From: Atherix ibis
Taxonomy: Eukaryota > Arthropoda > Insecta > Diptera > Athericidae
NCBI GenBank assembly: GCA_958298945.1
Contig: OY282605.1
Span: 1,883,811-1,947,810 of the forward strand
Reading direction: 5' to 3'
Length of the DNA: 64,000 nt
Shown here: positions 12,675 to 24,957 of the stretch, one piece after another
Numbering within the stretch: the stretch's first letter is position 1
Layout: each line of letters starts with the position of its first letter
Program-made: the position numbers and the translations under genes
The notes under the pieces: model-generated
Seen by the model: the letters and a program-made list of their open reading frames with translations, nothing else
Databases searched by the model: none
What the model was told of the DNA's origin: nothing

Positions 12675-13881
12675 CCAGGTGTATAAGCTTAAATCCGCTG
12701 TTTGGTTATAGATGAAGTGAGTGAGCATAAAAAGCTACGCTTAAGGGCATTGTCAGTAATTTCGTAAAACAACATATATTTTTCCTTTGCTAATCATGTC
12801 TAGTTTTGTGCTAGAAAAAGAGCATATGCAGGAAGCTCTGCTTTTCTGCTTCAATTTGAAGAAATTGGCTGGCGAATCGCATCGAATGCTTATGGAGGGT
12901 TATGGTGATAGTGCTTTATCGGAAATAACGTGCCGAGATTGGTTTCGTCGGTTCAAAGACGGTAATTTTGACTTGTGGAACAAGAAGTGTGAAAATCGGC
13001 TTAGGAAGGTTGAGGACCATCAATTGCAGGGTCTTTTGGACGAAGACGATACCCAATCGCAAAAAATAATTGCGGAGGAATTGGATGTTACTCAACCAGC
13101 CATTTTCTTGCGTCTGCGTGCCATGGGGAAAATTGAAAGATCGGAAAATGGGTGCCGCATGAATTGAACGATAGGCAGATGGAGCGACGCCAAAACACAT
13201 CTTGCTCGCCAGACAAAAAAAAAAGTCATTCCTGCATCGGATTGTGACAAGCGATGAAAAGTGGATATATTTCGAGAATCCTAAACGCAAGAAATCGTGG
13301 GTTGATACCGGCCAACCATCAACATCTTCCCCAAGACCAAATCATTTCGGGCGGAAGACGATGCTGTGCGTTTGAGGGATTAGGAGGGCATCGTCTACTA
13401 TGAAATTGTCAATGCCCATTCCTACCACCAACAACTGATTAAATTTCACCGTGCTCTGCGTGAAAAAAGGACGGATTATCAACAAAGACATGACAAGCTG
13501 ATTTTCCTCCCCGACAACGCACCATCACACACGTCAAAAATGGTCCGAAACTACTTGGAGACACTCAACTGTGAGGTGCGACGCCACCCCGCTTATTCAC
13601 CAGACCTGGTCCCTTCCGACTACCAACTGTTTTCATCGATGGCCACGCGCTCGCTGAGCAGCACGTCGATTCTTACGAACACGTAAGAAAATGGCTTGAT
13701 GGGTGGTTTGCCTCGAAAGAGAAGGAATTTTTTTGGCATGGTATCCACAAATTACCCGAGAGATTGAAAGAATGTATAGCTAGTGAGGGCAAGTACTTTG
13801 CATAAATTTGTTTTTGCTTTCTATGAAAAAAACATGTGTTTTTTTGACTAAAAAACAGCGGATTTAAGCTTATACACCTGG
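12675..13881 (+). mobile_element. Mauritiana-type mariner, copy A (end to end)
   Basis: This 1207-bp element is bounded by TA at 12673-12674 and 13882-13883. The left terminus CCAGGTGTATAAGCTTAAAT is mirrored at the right end, and its first bases match the CCAGGTGTAC start known for Mos1. It carries one transposase pseudogene in the expected position. It is the most complete element in the window; copies B and C are its relatives. All parts needed in cis are visible, but the transposase frame is broken, so any recent mobility would have needed a helper. Confidence 0.95.
12796..13805 (+). pseudogene. Mariner transposase (Mos1-like), multiply frameshifted
   Basis: Transposases of this family bind the element ends and cut with a DD34D catalytic triad. 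The start ATG at 12796 gives MSSFVLEKEH, the usual mauritiana-type N-terminus, followed by helix-turn-helix regions up to ILRLRAMGKI-like sequence (about 13120). Frame breaks lie near 13147, in the A-run near 13215 and near 13370-13385 (a TAG where Gln is expected), and a further break lies near 13640. Piecing frames together, the first Asp is in VTSDEKWIYF (about 13238), the second in FLPDNAPSHTSK (about 13507), where the usual HDN reads PDN, and the third in SPDLVPSDYQLF (about 13600). The C-terminus HGIHKLPERL...GKYFA ends at TAA 13803-13805. The length is close to that of Mos1 transposase. Confidence 0.93.
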
Positions 13882-13883
13882 TA

Positions 13884-14856
13884 GATAAAAAAAGAGATTT
13901 TTCAGTCACAAATAAAATTTGTTTTAACTCTATTTCAATTTTTTAAAGTCTTTAAATTTTTGGCACTTTTTTTTATGTAATAAATTGAATTTACAAAAAA
14001 AAAAATTAAATAGATTCTGTTCCATTTACCGATTCACTAACTTTTCCTGTTATTTATTTGTAAAAATTTCGAATATCGAAACTCCTTCCTAGCTTTTAGC
14101 CTGACACTATTCACCGTCACCATTCCGTTGTTGTGTCTCTAAAACGATAGACCACATTTTGTGTCAACTGTGGGGATGCTTCTAGAAAACACATTTTGTA
14201 ACAAAACCGTTCCGATAAGCGACCAAAGTCTAAACGGGTAGTTATCTGTGGCGGTTCAACTGAACGGTGCTCGTATCCAACAGGTAAATCACGTTAATGG
14301 TTTTCCGGGGCACAGGTATTCACCAGTTATCTGGAGAGTTATGTTTTTTTCAATTATGGCTTCCTTTATGCAACAGCCGACATAGTCACCATCACATATG
14401 CCGAGACCACTCTCAACGCTTATCAGTCAACGGAGACTTGAATGCGCTTCGTTGGTGGTGCGGTGCATATGACCTCGTACACAACACAGCAAAGTCCTGT
14501 GAGTCATTCTTTTCAGATTTTAGTCATTGCTTTTGTCATCGTCCTAAATGGCTCTCGATTCGTGGCCACCACCATCAACGGCATAAATATTGTTCCGTTC
14601 ACAGAAACTATTGCTCCAAAATAGATAAATAGCATTTGATGCTAGGTTTCTGTGACCATGTTTAGATTATTTTTCATTTTTCTTAGAAAAAAATTGCAAT
14701 TTTCAATTTTTATTTCCATTTTCCAATCGTAAATTTTTTAACCATATTGATTTGTCTTACATAATATGAGTAAAAAAAATAATTACAAAATATCCAAAAG
14801 AAAATTACAAAATAATCAATTATCAATGTAAATTTTTGAGGCTATTTTTTATAAAG
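13884..14856. other. Non-coding DNA with a GC-richer patch
   Basis: 14100-14640 is visibly richer in GC and holds open frames of 111 codons (14297-14632) and 60 codons (14442-14624). Their translations resemble no family I know. The patch could be an old exon or an element fragment. The rest is AT-rich. Confidence 0.3.
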
Positions 14857-14922
14857 ATTTTTCTGTATCAAAAGGACTGAAATTTAACAAATTTTTCTGT
14901 ATCAAAAGGACTGAAATTTAAT
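14857..14922. repeat. 34-bp tandem duplication
   Basis: The unit ATTTTTCTGTATCAAAAGGA plus 14 more bases occurs twice in a row with no visible change. It is a simple local duplication, probably recent. Confidence 0.95.
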
Positions 14923-15963
14923 GGTTCAAGTCCATTCTTATTATTGACCAACTGTTTGGTATCTTTTATGAATAGTAAAAAATTAGGAACTCTTCAAAAT
15001 TTACTAGAGATTACAATCATTTAGGCTTTCATTTCTGCTTTCAATTAAGCAAAAAATCTGTTAATTCATAGATCACAAAATTGAAGCCATAAAACCCAAT
15101 TAAATTTGTAGACATTTAAAAAAAGTTACAAGATTATAAAAATAGTAGTGTTGCCATTCTGCCAGAAATACTCTCTTTAATTGGTTTTAAGACCTCTTAC
15201 AAACGGTTTTTTAGGTAATCCCCACATCTTGACTATTGAACCATTATATCTTAGGTCCTTATGCTGCTGGAAATAAAAATATTCGAATATATCCAATTTT
15301 CCTATAATATATTTAAGTATACTTTCATAGTTATAACTTCGTTAAGTATTTGTTTGTTTGTTTTGCATGTGAGGTCAATTTATAGCACCACGACTATGAG
15401 ACCATTTGGCGATTATAGAATGGAAAAATTCCACTGCATAGTCTACGGAGCGTATTGCCGACAAGCTGGATGACACCAAAAGATGCTGTCTGGGCATCCA
15501 CAGCTACATCCGTTAGCATTAGAACTGAGTTGCCGGGTCCATCCAACAATTCTAGAGACAATTTCATTACTGTAACTAGTGTGTAATGCAGACACCTTCA
15601 GATCCACTCCTAACCAAGATTTCTTGTAGGGGTGGAACGAACGGTTGGGAAATCGAGAGAAAACGTGGATAAATTCCTCTCTAATTCAGAGATCATTAGC
15701 AAAATTGAGGGGGATGTTTTTTTAAAATTTTTAGGTGGTGGAAGACATTTGCTTTAGAAGATTTTGAAGAGGATATTCAGGAAAGCAAAGCGGGATTTGT
15801 GAAGGTAGTGTAAGATGAATTTTCAACTAATTTAATAAGGATAGACTCCATAGGAGAAATTTGGTGTTCTCAAATGGGTAGTTGAATACAGCTGTTAACT
15901 ATTGCTTCCTTGTTACTAGCTTTCTGACTGCTGTTTCCCTGCTACTAGCATTCAGAAAAAAAC
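14923..15963. other. Non-coding DNA upstream of minisatellite array 1
   Basis: No gene is recognised. 15380-15480 contains an ACTATGAGACCATTTGGCGA stretch that loosely resembles 60585-60615 and may be untranslated sequence from a shared element; the match is weak. Confidence 0.35.
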
Positions 15964-17165
15964 GTGACAAATTTTTACTGACAAATTTTCATTGACAAAT
16001 TTTTACTAATTAATTTTTACTTACAAATTTTTGCTGTTCAAATTTTTACTGACAAATTTTTACGGACAAATTTTACGTTTTTACTGACGAATTTTTACTG
16101 ACAAATTTTCATTGCGAAATTTTTGCTGATGAATTTTTACTTATGAATTTTTATTTACAAGTTTTTACTGATAAATTTTTACTGACAAATATTGACGGAC
16201 AAATTTTTACGGAGAAGTTTTTACTGACAAATTTTTACTAACATATTTTTGCTGACGATTTTTTGCTGACAAATATTTTCTGAAAATTGTTACTGACGAA
16301 TTTTTACGAACAAATTTTTACTTAAAAATTTTTGCTGGCAAATTTTTACTGACGAATTTTAACGGCAAATTTTTACTAATAAATTTTTAATGACGAAATT
16401 TTACTGATAAATTTTCAATTACAAATTTTTGCTTGCAAATTTTCAACGGACAAATTTTTACTAAAAAATTTTTAATGATGAATTTTGACTAATAAATTTT
16501 TAATGACAAATTCTTACTGACAAATTTTTACCGAAAAATTTTTACGGACGAATTTTTATTGACAAATTTTTACAGACGAATTTTTACTGACAAATTTATA
16601 TTGACAAATTTCTTCTGAAAATTGTTAGTGATGAACTTTTACTGACGCAAGTACTGACAAATTTTTACTTACAAAATTTTACTGATGAATTTTTACCGCA
16701 AACTTTTATAGATGAATTTTTACTAAAAAGTTTTTACTGACAAATTTTTTCTAAAAATTGTACTGACGAATTTTTACTGACAAATTTTTACTAAAAAATT
16801 TTTAATAACGAATTTTTATTGACAAATTTTTGCTGATGAATTTTTACTTACAAATTTTTACCGACAAAATTTTACTGAGTAATTTTTACCGCAAACTTTT
16901 ACTGATAAATTTTTACCGCAAATGTTTATTGACTAAGTTTTGCAGACGCATTTTTACTGACAAATTTTTCCAAAAATTGTTACTGACAAATTTTTACTGA
17001 TGAATTTTTACTGACGAATTTTTGCTAATAAATTTTTACTGACAAACTTTACTGAAAAATTTTTACGGACAAATTTTTATTGACTAAGTTTTGTAGACGA
17101 ATCTTTACTGACAAATTTTTCTGACGCATTTTTACTAACGCATTTTTTATTGACATATTTTACTG
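15964..17165. repeat. 14-bp minisatellite, array 1
   Basis: Roughly 85 diverged tandem units close to ACTGACAAATTTTT. Common variants are GACGAATTTTT, GGACAAATTTTT and a recurrent TTTTCTGAAAATTGTTACTG block. It begins just after AAAAAAACGTGA, a junction shared with array 5, and ends at TTTTACTGGG next to transposase relic T3. The 14-bp step prevents a long open frame. Confidence 0.97.
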
Positions 17166-17224
17166 GGTGACAATTAAGCCAACGTACACCTGAAAAAATT
17201 GATGCAATGAGTTAGAGTGTTGCT

Positions 17225-17790
17225 TAATATCCGGATACCTCTCATAGACACTGTGCACAAGAATTAAGAATTCAATTTTATTATGTGTGTTAAAAATTCT
17301 TAAAAAAGAAAACTATGAACGGTGAAGAGACTAAAAAGCGCGAGGTAGACGACCACCATTTTTGGAAGAAAGTCATTATGGGCACAGTTCGATTTAGCTG
17401 GCTTTGTTAATGAATAGAATAGCCGCTATTAAGGTACCGAAAACCCTCAACTGATACCCAAGAGACCACTAAACCCTCGTAGAGTAACTGTATGGTCTGG
17501 CTTTTGGGTCGGCGGCATAATTAGGCCATATTTTTCTGAGGATGCTGGAGGCAATGCTGTAACAAATACTGGTGACCACTATCGGGATATGTTGGTATGA
17601 CCACTTTTTGGCAAATAATGTCAAAAAGTGGTCATATCAACTGTCCCCACGATCCCCTGAGTTCAACCCTCCCGATTTCTTCCTATGAGAATACTTAAAG
17701 CAAAAGGAGTACACTAAGAAAGCAACCAAAAAACCAATTCTTAAAGACAGCATTTGAGAAGAAATTCGCAGCTAAAGGGGGTATTTTACC
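17225..17790 (+). mobile_element. DUF4817-type transposase relic after array 1 (T3)
   Basis: Frames on the plus strand give, in family order, an HTH segment TSHRHCAQELRI (about 17240-17280), a GFVNE-like remnant of the GGYVNK block (about 17400), KVPKTLN corresponding to the ENPQ motif, RRVTVWSGFWVGGIIRPYF once frames are shifted (about 17480-17535), then EDAGGN.VTNTGDHYRDML (about 17538-17590). A break and a foldback follow. After it come the third catalytic block PEFNPPDFFLWEYLKQKEYT (about 17660-17710) and a Lys-rich C-terminal part. The second catalytic Asp block is absent. The N-terminal region that would lie upstream is displaced by minisatellite array 1. Confidence 0.8.
17592..17640. 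repeat. 19-bp foldback inside transposase relic T3
   Basis: Arms 17592-17610 and 17622-17640 match at 18 of 19 positions with an 11-nt loop. It stands exactly where the second catalytic segment should be. Confidence 0.93.
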
Positions 17791-17799
17791 GATATCATA

Positions 17800-18756
17800 T
17801 TTCATACATAATATTGACGACTATAAAACCAACCAATAAAATATAAATTACAAAATTATATTGTAGTTCCTTGAAAAGTTAAGCAAAAAATTACTTTAAC
17901 CTGGAACAAAAAATACAACATTAAATTTGTGGCCGTTTGAAAAAATTCGTCTATCCAAAAATTCTCATCCCTTATTTTTTCTGTTATAGTCGCTTAGATG
18001 TAACTTTTTTTATGTCAGTACGATAAGTAAATCTAAATTTTCTAATGTAACGATGTACTGTGATCCTTAAGAAAAAATTTTAAATGATTTTTCCATTTTT
18101 GGCAGGTATGTCTGGACCATTTTCAAAAGGTGTTTGCTGCATAATTCCTTTTTTCCTCTCTTTTAATAATTGGGGACGTCTAATTGTCAGTTTAATTTTA
18201 AGTCTTCCTTAATAAATTTTTAAGAATTGAAACTAAAGTTTAGAACTTAAACCCTCTTGTTCTTTAAGACGCTTTTTACAAAGTTCGATAGATATTTTCG
18301 GTCATAATCAGGTTGAGACACCCACCGAAGTGGCATATTCCAATCAGCTAAGCGATATTTTACAGATCCAATTACCGTCGGCTAAAAAACATGTCCAATC
18401 TATTGGAAAGCTTTGTGAATACTTTGATGTCATTTAATAATTCCGAGGATCATTGTACACATCCTTGCAATGTTTGACAGTCGAATTACCATCGGAGTTC
18501 AATTAGTTGAATATAAGCTATTGCCACTAAAATGACCGCTTAATTGACCAATTTAAATGGGCTCTTGCAATATTTCATTTAATAATTTGGGTACTGATGG
18601 TGGTAAGTAATAGTTTATGGTATCTTAAATAATATAATCGAAATAACTTTTCAAACAAAACAGGAGTTGATGATCAAAGTTAGACATTTAACAACTTTTT
18701 TGACCAGTCATAATGGAATTAGTAGAAGTTGTTCGATAACATATATGCCGGCAACA
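17800..18756. other. AT-rich DNA, nothing identified
   Basis: Only short frames. A GACACCCACCGAAGTGG stretch near 18320 resembles the GGYVN-coding part of relic T1 (about 2465) but is too short to assign. Confidence 0.4.
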
Positions 18757-18758
18757 TA

Positions 18759-19578
18759 CGCGGTCTGTTCAAAAAGTATCGTGAATTTTGAATTTCCGCG
18801 TGTTACGTATATTCGATTTTCTATTTTTTGTGACGTTATGCTGGTACTCATATCTCTCACTTATGGAACATTTGGCTATTTCGAATGTTCAGTTAATTTT
18901 TAACAGCTGCTTTGCTTGCACGTGTTTTGGCTCGTGTTCGATTTTTGCTCAATTTCGACCAAAAACAGCATTCGCATTAGCATTGCTAAGGAGCTGTTTG
19001 ACTCTGTCCACGATGACCCAAATATACTCCAGGGGGTCATAACTGGTGACGAATGATGGGTTTATGGTGATGACGTAGAAACCAAAGCTCAATCATCCTA
19101 ATGGAAGCTGCCGCATGAACCAAGGCCGAAAAAAGCGCCAAGTTCGGTCGAATGTAAAGGTTTTGCTAACAGTTTTCTTCGATTGCAGGGGCATGGTGCA
19201 TCATGAGTTCTTGCCACAGGGTAGAACGTTCAATGATGAATATTACCTGCAAGTTATGTGCAAGTTGTGGAAAGAAATCCGCCAGAAACGCCCGGATTTT
19301 TGGAATAACAAAAATTGGCTTTTGCCATTTTTGGCCAAAAACAACACATTAATAATACCGCAGCTACCGTATTCCCAGATCTATCCCCCTATAACTTTTT
19401 CTTATTCCAGGAACTGATGAAAGGACGACGCTACGCTACGATTGAGGAGATAAAGACGGCATCGAAGGATGTCGAACAAGTGTATTATATCTGTTGGGGA
19501 TTACTTTGAAGGGGACAAAATAGATATTCACAAATCAATAAATAATTTTTGAAAAAATCACCAAATTCGCGATACTCG
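18759..19578 (+). mobile_element. Second mariner family, copy D1
   Basis: TA flanks (18757-18758 and 19579-19580) enclose a left terminus close to CGAGGTCTGTTCAAAAAGTA (here CGCGGTCTG). The right terminus has lost about 14 bp between GATACT and CGTA. Plus-strand coding: ALALLRSCLTLSTMTQIYS near 18975-19035 and a degraded TNDGFMV catalytic-Asp block near 19050 (normally TGDESWVYGYD), then LLTVFFDCRGMVHHEFLPQG (about 19155-19220), DEYYLQVMCKLWKEIRQK, and NKNWLL joined directly to PFLAKNNTL. The HHDNAPAHAS segment with the second catalytic Asp is missing. The third block is also damaged. The element is dead. Confidence 0.88.
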
Positions 19579-19580
19579 TA

Positions 19581-21696
19581 CACTGTTTCAAAATTCTTCT
19601 TTTTCAAGTTTCTTTAATTTTAGACAATAATTTTAGAAATAAATTACCAGAAAAGACATAATGTTAAGTAAATTTTAATAAAATTTACTCTTAGTTGTTT
19701 GGTAGAATGGTTTCTATTCGTGGACAAACTTTAAAAGCTTAAAAAATTTTGAAAGAACATTGTTACATATTTTTAAAAAAAATGTATAATAATAAACAAA
19801 ACGCAGGTTCAGTTGTACTCACTCGTTCGAATATGTACGTGTAGATGGTAAGGTGTAAGTACCAATTCTTTGAGTTATTAAACTACACCTTCCACTTTTG
19901 TTAGTCGTATTCTAAGTTCCGTGTTAAAAATATCATAATTTGTTTTCTCTTCATTTCGAATTAATTACATTTCACATGTCAAAGTGTTTCACTTCGTTTT
20001 CATTTCCATCAATAGAAAAGTGCACACGAACGAACGTTGTGTTGAAACGTTTTTCTTATTTTAGCTAAAAAATAATATAAATTTTAATAGGAAGACCTAT
20101 TTTAGAATGAATAAGAGAGAAGAGAATTTTACAATATATAAAATGGTTAAAGAAGAAAACAAACAAACAAAAAAACCGGCCTAATCATAAACTATCGTAT
20201 TTTATCCAAAATGTTAGTAATCTGGGCAGTAGACGGAAACGAACTCTCAGGAAGTGCACGGAGCTTCAGTTCGTGTATAACAATGAACTTTAAATTTCCC
20301 ACAATTGTTCCCTGGGAACAATTACATATTCACTAGAACTTGATTTAATTTTTTCTTCAAAGCCTTCGTTTTAGGTTATTTCTTTAATTTTCCTGTATTG
20401 TTATTTAACCACCCCCGCTGCTCTTCTCCCAACAGAAGAAGAAAAAAAAACAGAAGGAAAAAATATGTATTATAGAAACCAGCCTAGAAAGAATCATGTA
20501 CGTCGTCTTCTAACAAGATCCCAGATCATTGCCATATTTTTCTGCGCACATATAAGATCTCGACCTTAGGTTAAGTTTATAACAATCGTGAATAGAAATT
20601 AAGATTCACTCCACTCCGCCGTCTACTAAATAGCGGCTAGTCGGTAAAAAGCTTGGGAGAAAAATTTAGATTTACGGGCTTTTTTTTGTTGTTGTTGGAA
20701 AGCCTTTATCAAAAATTGTTATCAAATTTTAATCAAAGAATTGGTTGGAAATCTCAAAACTGTAATAAATTTTCTTATCTTTCGAAAGTAGATTTTGTCT
20801 TTTTCTCACTCTACAATAAAAAGCACTACTACATTTTGATGGATACTCTTCCAATCCCCAAAGTTTTGATTAAATTCTCCTTTTTGCTATTTGCCATTCC
20901 TCAATCCAAAGAGAATAAAAGCTCAATTAAAGTAGCAGAATTTTTGGGAAATTCTTTAAAACAATTTTTTTTTTTTAGACCGCAAATGAAAGTAATTTTA
21001 ATTCGTTTCTAATCACAATTTGATTATTTCTATTGTCTTAGATTGTAGAGGGTAACAAATTAGTACCAAAAAAAAAAAATCGTTTTCCGGTCTAAAAATA
21101 ATTGGATTTTGGTAATTTTTTGTTATTTTTCTTTTTGGTACAAAATTTTAAAATGTCACACAAAACGGTTTCGAAAATTTTAATGAGTTTTTGGTACAAA
21201 ATGCGATCATCCATTTTATAGTTGTTGGTGTTTTGCTAAAAGACAATTTTCAACAAACTTGACTTTGGGAAATGAATTTTTTTTCAGCACAATATTCCAT
21301 TAGAATATTTAAAAAATTCCTTTTTTTTATTTTTTTTTGGAGTTTAAAATGGAACATCAGAAAAAAAAATAAAAATAAACGCAACTTTTGGGGAATTATA
21401 TGCAGTGTATTAAGTATCTGTTCAGATGATAGATTTTTTTCTTTTTTCAATAAACCCAATCATGGACGATTCGGTAATAAAAATCTTTTTAACGAGACCT
21501 TTATCGTATTAGTTAGGTATGTGAACAGCTATTAACAGATAAATCTATCTATTCCCTTTTTAGCATTCCTTTCGGAACATTGGGACATAATTACAAATGT
21601 TCTAATTGCATTTGCGCCGGTTTTGAGATCATGTTTTTGGTCTTTGCCTAGCAGATGATCGGTCCGCTACACCTTCCCTGCTGCTTATTTTTGTGC
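19581..21696. other. AT-rich non-coding DNA
   Basis: No recognisable gene. Several A- or T-rich open frames, the longest 119 codons at 20653-21012, look like chance frames given their Phe/Leu/Lys composition. 20220-20640 is slightly less AT-rich. Confidence 0.4.
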
Positions 21697-22125
21697 AGTT
21701 TCTGTGTGGTGCCATGCTTTCGTTAAGTAGGAGAGGCGATCATTATCGTTTCGGGTTGTTGTTTATGATCAATACGGGTGTTTATGTATGATTTTGGTGT
21801 GATGCCATGCTTTCGTTCAGTAGAAGAGGCGGTCATTATGTCCATTTCGGTTCTTGTCTTTGATCAATACGGGTGTTTGTGTATGATTTTGGTGTGATGT
21901 CATGCTTTCGTTCAGTAGAAGACGCTGTCTTTATGTCCATTTTGGTTGTTGTCTTTGATCAATACGGGTGTTTGCGTATGATTTTGGTGTGATGTCATGC
22001 TTTCGTTCAGTAGAAGAGGCGGTCATTATGTCGGTTTCGAGTTGTTGTTCATGATCAATACGGGTGTTCATGTACGATTTTGATGCGATGCCATGCTTTC
22101 GTTCAGTAGAAGAGGCTGATATTGA
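21697..22125. repeat. 95-bp tandem repeat, about 4.5 copies
   Basis: The landmark CATGCTTTCGTTCAGTAGAA (TTAAGTAGGA in the first unit) recurs at about 21712, 21805, 21900, 21995 and 22091, giving steps of 93-96 bp. Each unit also has a TGATCAATACGGGTGTT block. The middle units are the most alike and the edges more diverged. No long open frame and no similarity to the 14-bp satellite. Confidence 0.97.
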
Positions 22126-23920
22126 TATTTCCGTGTTTCTGATAATTAATGGTTTTTTCAGGTATTTTTTCGTGCTTTTCCTTAAGAAAATAATAAAGGA
22201 ATCAGGAAATTAGAGTAGAATGGAAAAAAAATGGTTTTTTTTAGAAAATAAGTATAGGATCATGCCTCAGTATAATTCGAGATTTTAAATAAATATTTCT
22301 TGGCCAAAAAAAACTAGATAAAAACATTCGGTTAATTGGTTGGTGTGAGCAATTTTTAGATGCAGACTACGAATTATCAATAAATAAGAGCACTGATCTA
22401 AGTTTTATGTTTTGAATATGTGCGCCTTAATTTTTTTGACACTCGGAATACCTTTTTTTGATAGCTCTAAAAAAAAAATACCACAAATACTTTTCATTTT
22501 TTCAAATTACCTGAATTGCCGTGATGCTTCAGGAAATAAAAAAAAATTTAGATCAGCAATTTTCTATTTTTTCAGTTTCAATTTTCAATATTTGGTATGT
22601 GTGTTAATGACAACCTCTGCTGGAATAATGATATATTTAATATGACCAAAAATGCTGCAAGGTTTCCTTAAGCAATATAAGAAATTTTTCACTCTAACTG
22701 ATCTGGCGAATATATACATGCACGGACAGGCGCTACTTAAATATCATTGCACTAACTATATTGGATACAAAATCAAGCGATAAAATTAATAGGAGTACAA
22801 AAATATTACGGAGTCTTAGACTCACTAGAACACCAACGTAAGGTCTCCTGTCTTTCCTTATATTATAGTATTTACCATAAACAGTGCTCCAATGAATTTG
22901 CTAGTTGCATTCCGCCCGTACAATTATTTCAACGTAATACCCCTTTTTCTAAGAACGCATATCCTTTTTATCCAAATCATTAAAATCAACCGCTTTTTAA
23001 GAGCAAAATGCATCAAAATCTCCAACTTTATCCTTCCTTATACTATCCACACTTGCATTGTACCATAACATTATAAGGATAATCGTAAATTCTTTAGTAA
23101 AAATTATTTAGAGAAAATTTAAAAAATTAATAGATAAAGATATTTTCTCCTCCTGAAAAACTAGTCGCAAATATATTCGATTTTACAATATCACATTTTG
23201 AAAGGTTTTCGTTATAAAAATCCGAATATTTTTACCCTGAATTACTTTTAAAAGAGCAAATGAAATTATTTTTACATCCTAAAATTTCATCTATCAGACC
23301 GATCTTTTCACCGATATCTGAAAATAAATAGACATCTTGCATTTATCCTATGACAGTCGGAGTCTCACAGGATAGGATTCCAGATCCAATTCTGTAAAAC
23401 ATTTATAATTAAGATATTCTTTCGCATAATATAATTTCAAGAATACCATATTAATATTTCGGTGGCCTGGTCGTCTAGGTGGAGAGTAAGGATGAATAAG
23501 TAAAAATGTGCTCACGTTACTTTTACATTTAAGCGGGAACTGATCTCTATCATCAACCTAGACACGATTAGCTTTTATTACTCACATGAAATAAAAATAA
23601 TTCCACTTAACAGACTACATAAACAACCAATTTGACACCTAGGCAAAAGGTTAAAAGTAACAATAAATAGTAAATTAGTACTCAAAAAACACGGTACCGA
23701 AACCAATATGCATATATGGACCCAAACTTCAGGGTACAAATTTAGCATTCTAATTTCCGCCGAATACTACAAAAAATTAATGCTCATTTAAAAAAAAACT
23801 GTTCACTTCCACTTCTCTGATGTACATTTATTTCGCTAAAAAAATTTGTTTTGCTAAAAATTTTTTAAAAAAAATTTTCAAAAATATATTGTAAGAAAAC
23901 TTAATTTGAAAATAAAAGAA
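22126..23920. other. AT-rich non-coding DNA
   Basis: Nothing recognisable. From about 23820 the sequence becomes A/T runs resembling eroded minisatellite units, leading into array 2. Confidence 0.4.
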
Positions 23921-23999
23921 AATTTTGAATTTATCGAAAGAATTTGGAAAAAGAAATTTTCTCAGAATTTTACTTTGGTGCTACCGAAAACTTTTACTA
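23921..23999. repeat. Left direct repeat bracketing array 2
   Basis: About 79 bp that recur, with some changes, at 24881-24957. Shared landmarks are TTGAATTTATCGAAA, AATTTGG, TCAGAATTTTACT and CCTTCCG or GCTACCG. Confidence 0.85.
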
Positions 24000-24880
24000 A
24001 CCAATTTTTACGGACAAATTTTCATTTACAAATTTTTGCTGACAAATTTTTACTGACAAATTTTTGTGGACATATTTTTATTGACATATTTTTAATGATA
24101 TATTTTCACAAAAAAATTTTTACTGACGAGTTTTTGCTGACAAATATTTCCTGAAAATTGTTACTGGCAAATTTTAACTGACGAATTTTCACTGAAAACT
24201 TTTACTGGCATATTTTTACTGACAAATATCAACTGCGAAATTTTTATTGAACATTTTTTACGGATAAATTTTTACTGATAAATTTTTACCAACAAATTTT
24301 CACTTACAAATTTTTGTTGACAAATTTTTACTGACAAATTTTTGCGGACAAACTTTTACTAAAAAATTTCGAATAACATATTTTTACGGACAATTTTTTG
24401 CTGACAAATTTTTATTGACATATTTTTAATGACGAATTTTCACTGAAAACTTTTACTGGCATATTTTTACTGCCAAATATTAACTGCGAAATTTTTATTG
24501 AAAATATTTAACGGAGAAATTTTTACTGATAAATTTTTACCAACAAATTTTCACTGACAAATTTTTCCTGATGAATTTTTGCTGGCAAATATTTTCTGAA
24601 AATTGTTGCTGACAAATTTTTACTGACGAATTTTTACTGAAAACTTTTACTGATAAATTTTTACTGACTTAATAGTCTGATAAATTTTCACTCTCATCTT
24701 TTTGCTGACAAACTTTTACTGACAAATTTTTACCAACAAATTTTTACGGACAAATATTTACGGACAAACTTTTACTGAAAAATTTCTAATGACAAAATTT
24801 TTACGGAAAAATTTTTACTGACAAATTTTTACTGATATATTTTCGCTGGCAAATTTTTAATAACGAAATTTTTCTGATAA
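24000..24880. repeat. 14-bp minisatellite, array 2, with higher-order repeat
   Basis: Tandem units close to ACTGACAAATTTTT. A longer period is superimposed: GACGAATTTTCACTGAAAAC begins at 24180 and again at 24431, and the following 80-100 bp stay nearly the same, giving a 251-bp higher-order unit of about 18 basic units. Confidence 0.95.
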
Positions 24881-24957
24881 ATGTTGAATTTATCGAAATA
24901 ATTTGGCATGATAAATTTTTTCAGAATTTTACTATGATCCTTCCGTAAGTTTTATTA
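24881..24957. repeat. Right direct repeat bracketing array 2
   Basis: Counterpart of 23921-23999 in the same orientation. Confidence 0.85.

Noticed and set aside
15376..15420. Shared element with 60580-60620
   Set aside because: The resemblance is limited to about 40 bp with many mismatches and no further collinear sequence.
18310..18390. Another DUF4817-type relic (GGYVN-like coding)
   Set aside because: Similarity to T1 covers under 20 bp and the reading frame does not continue on either side.
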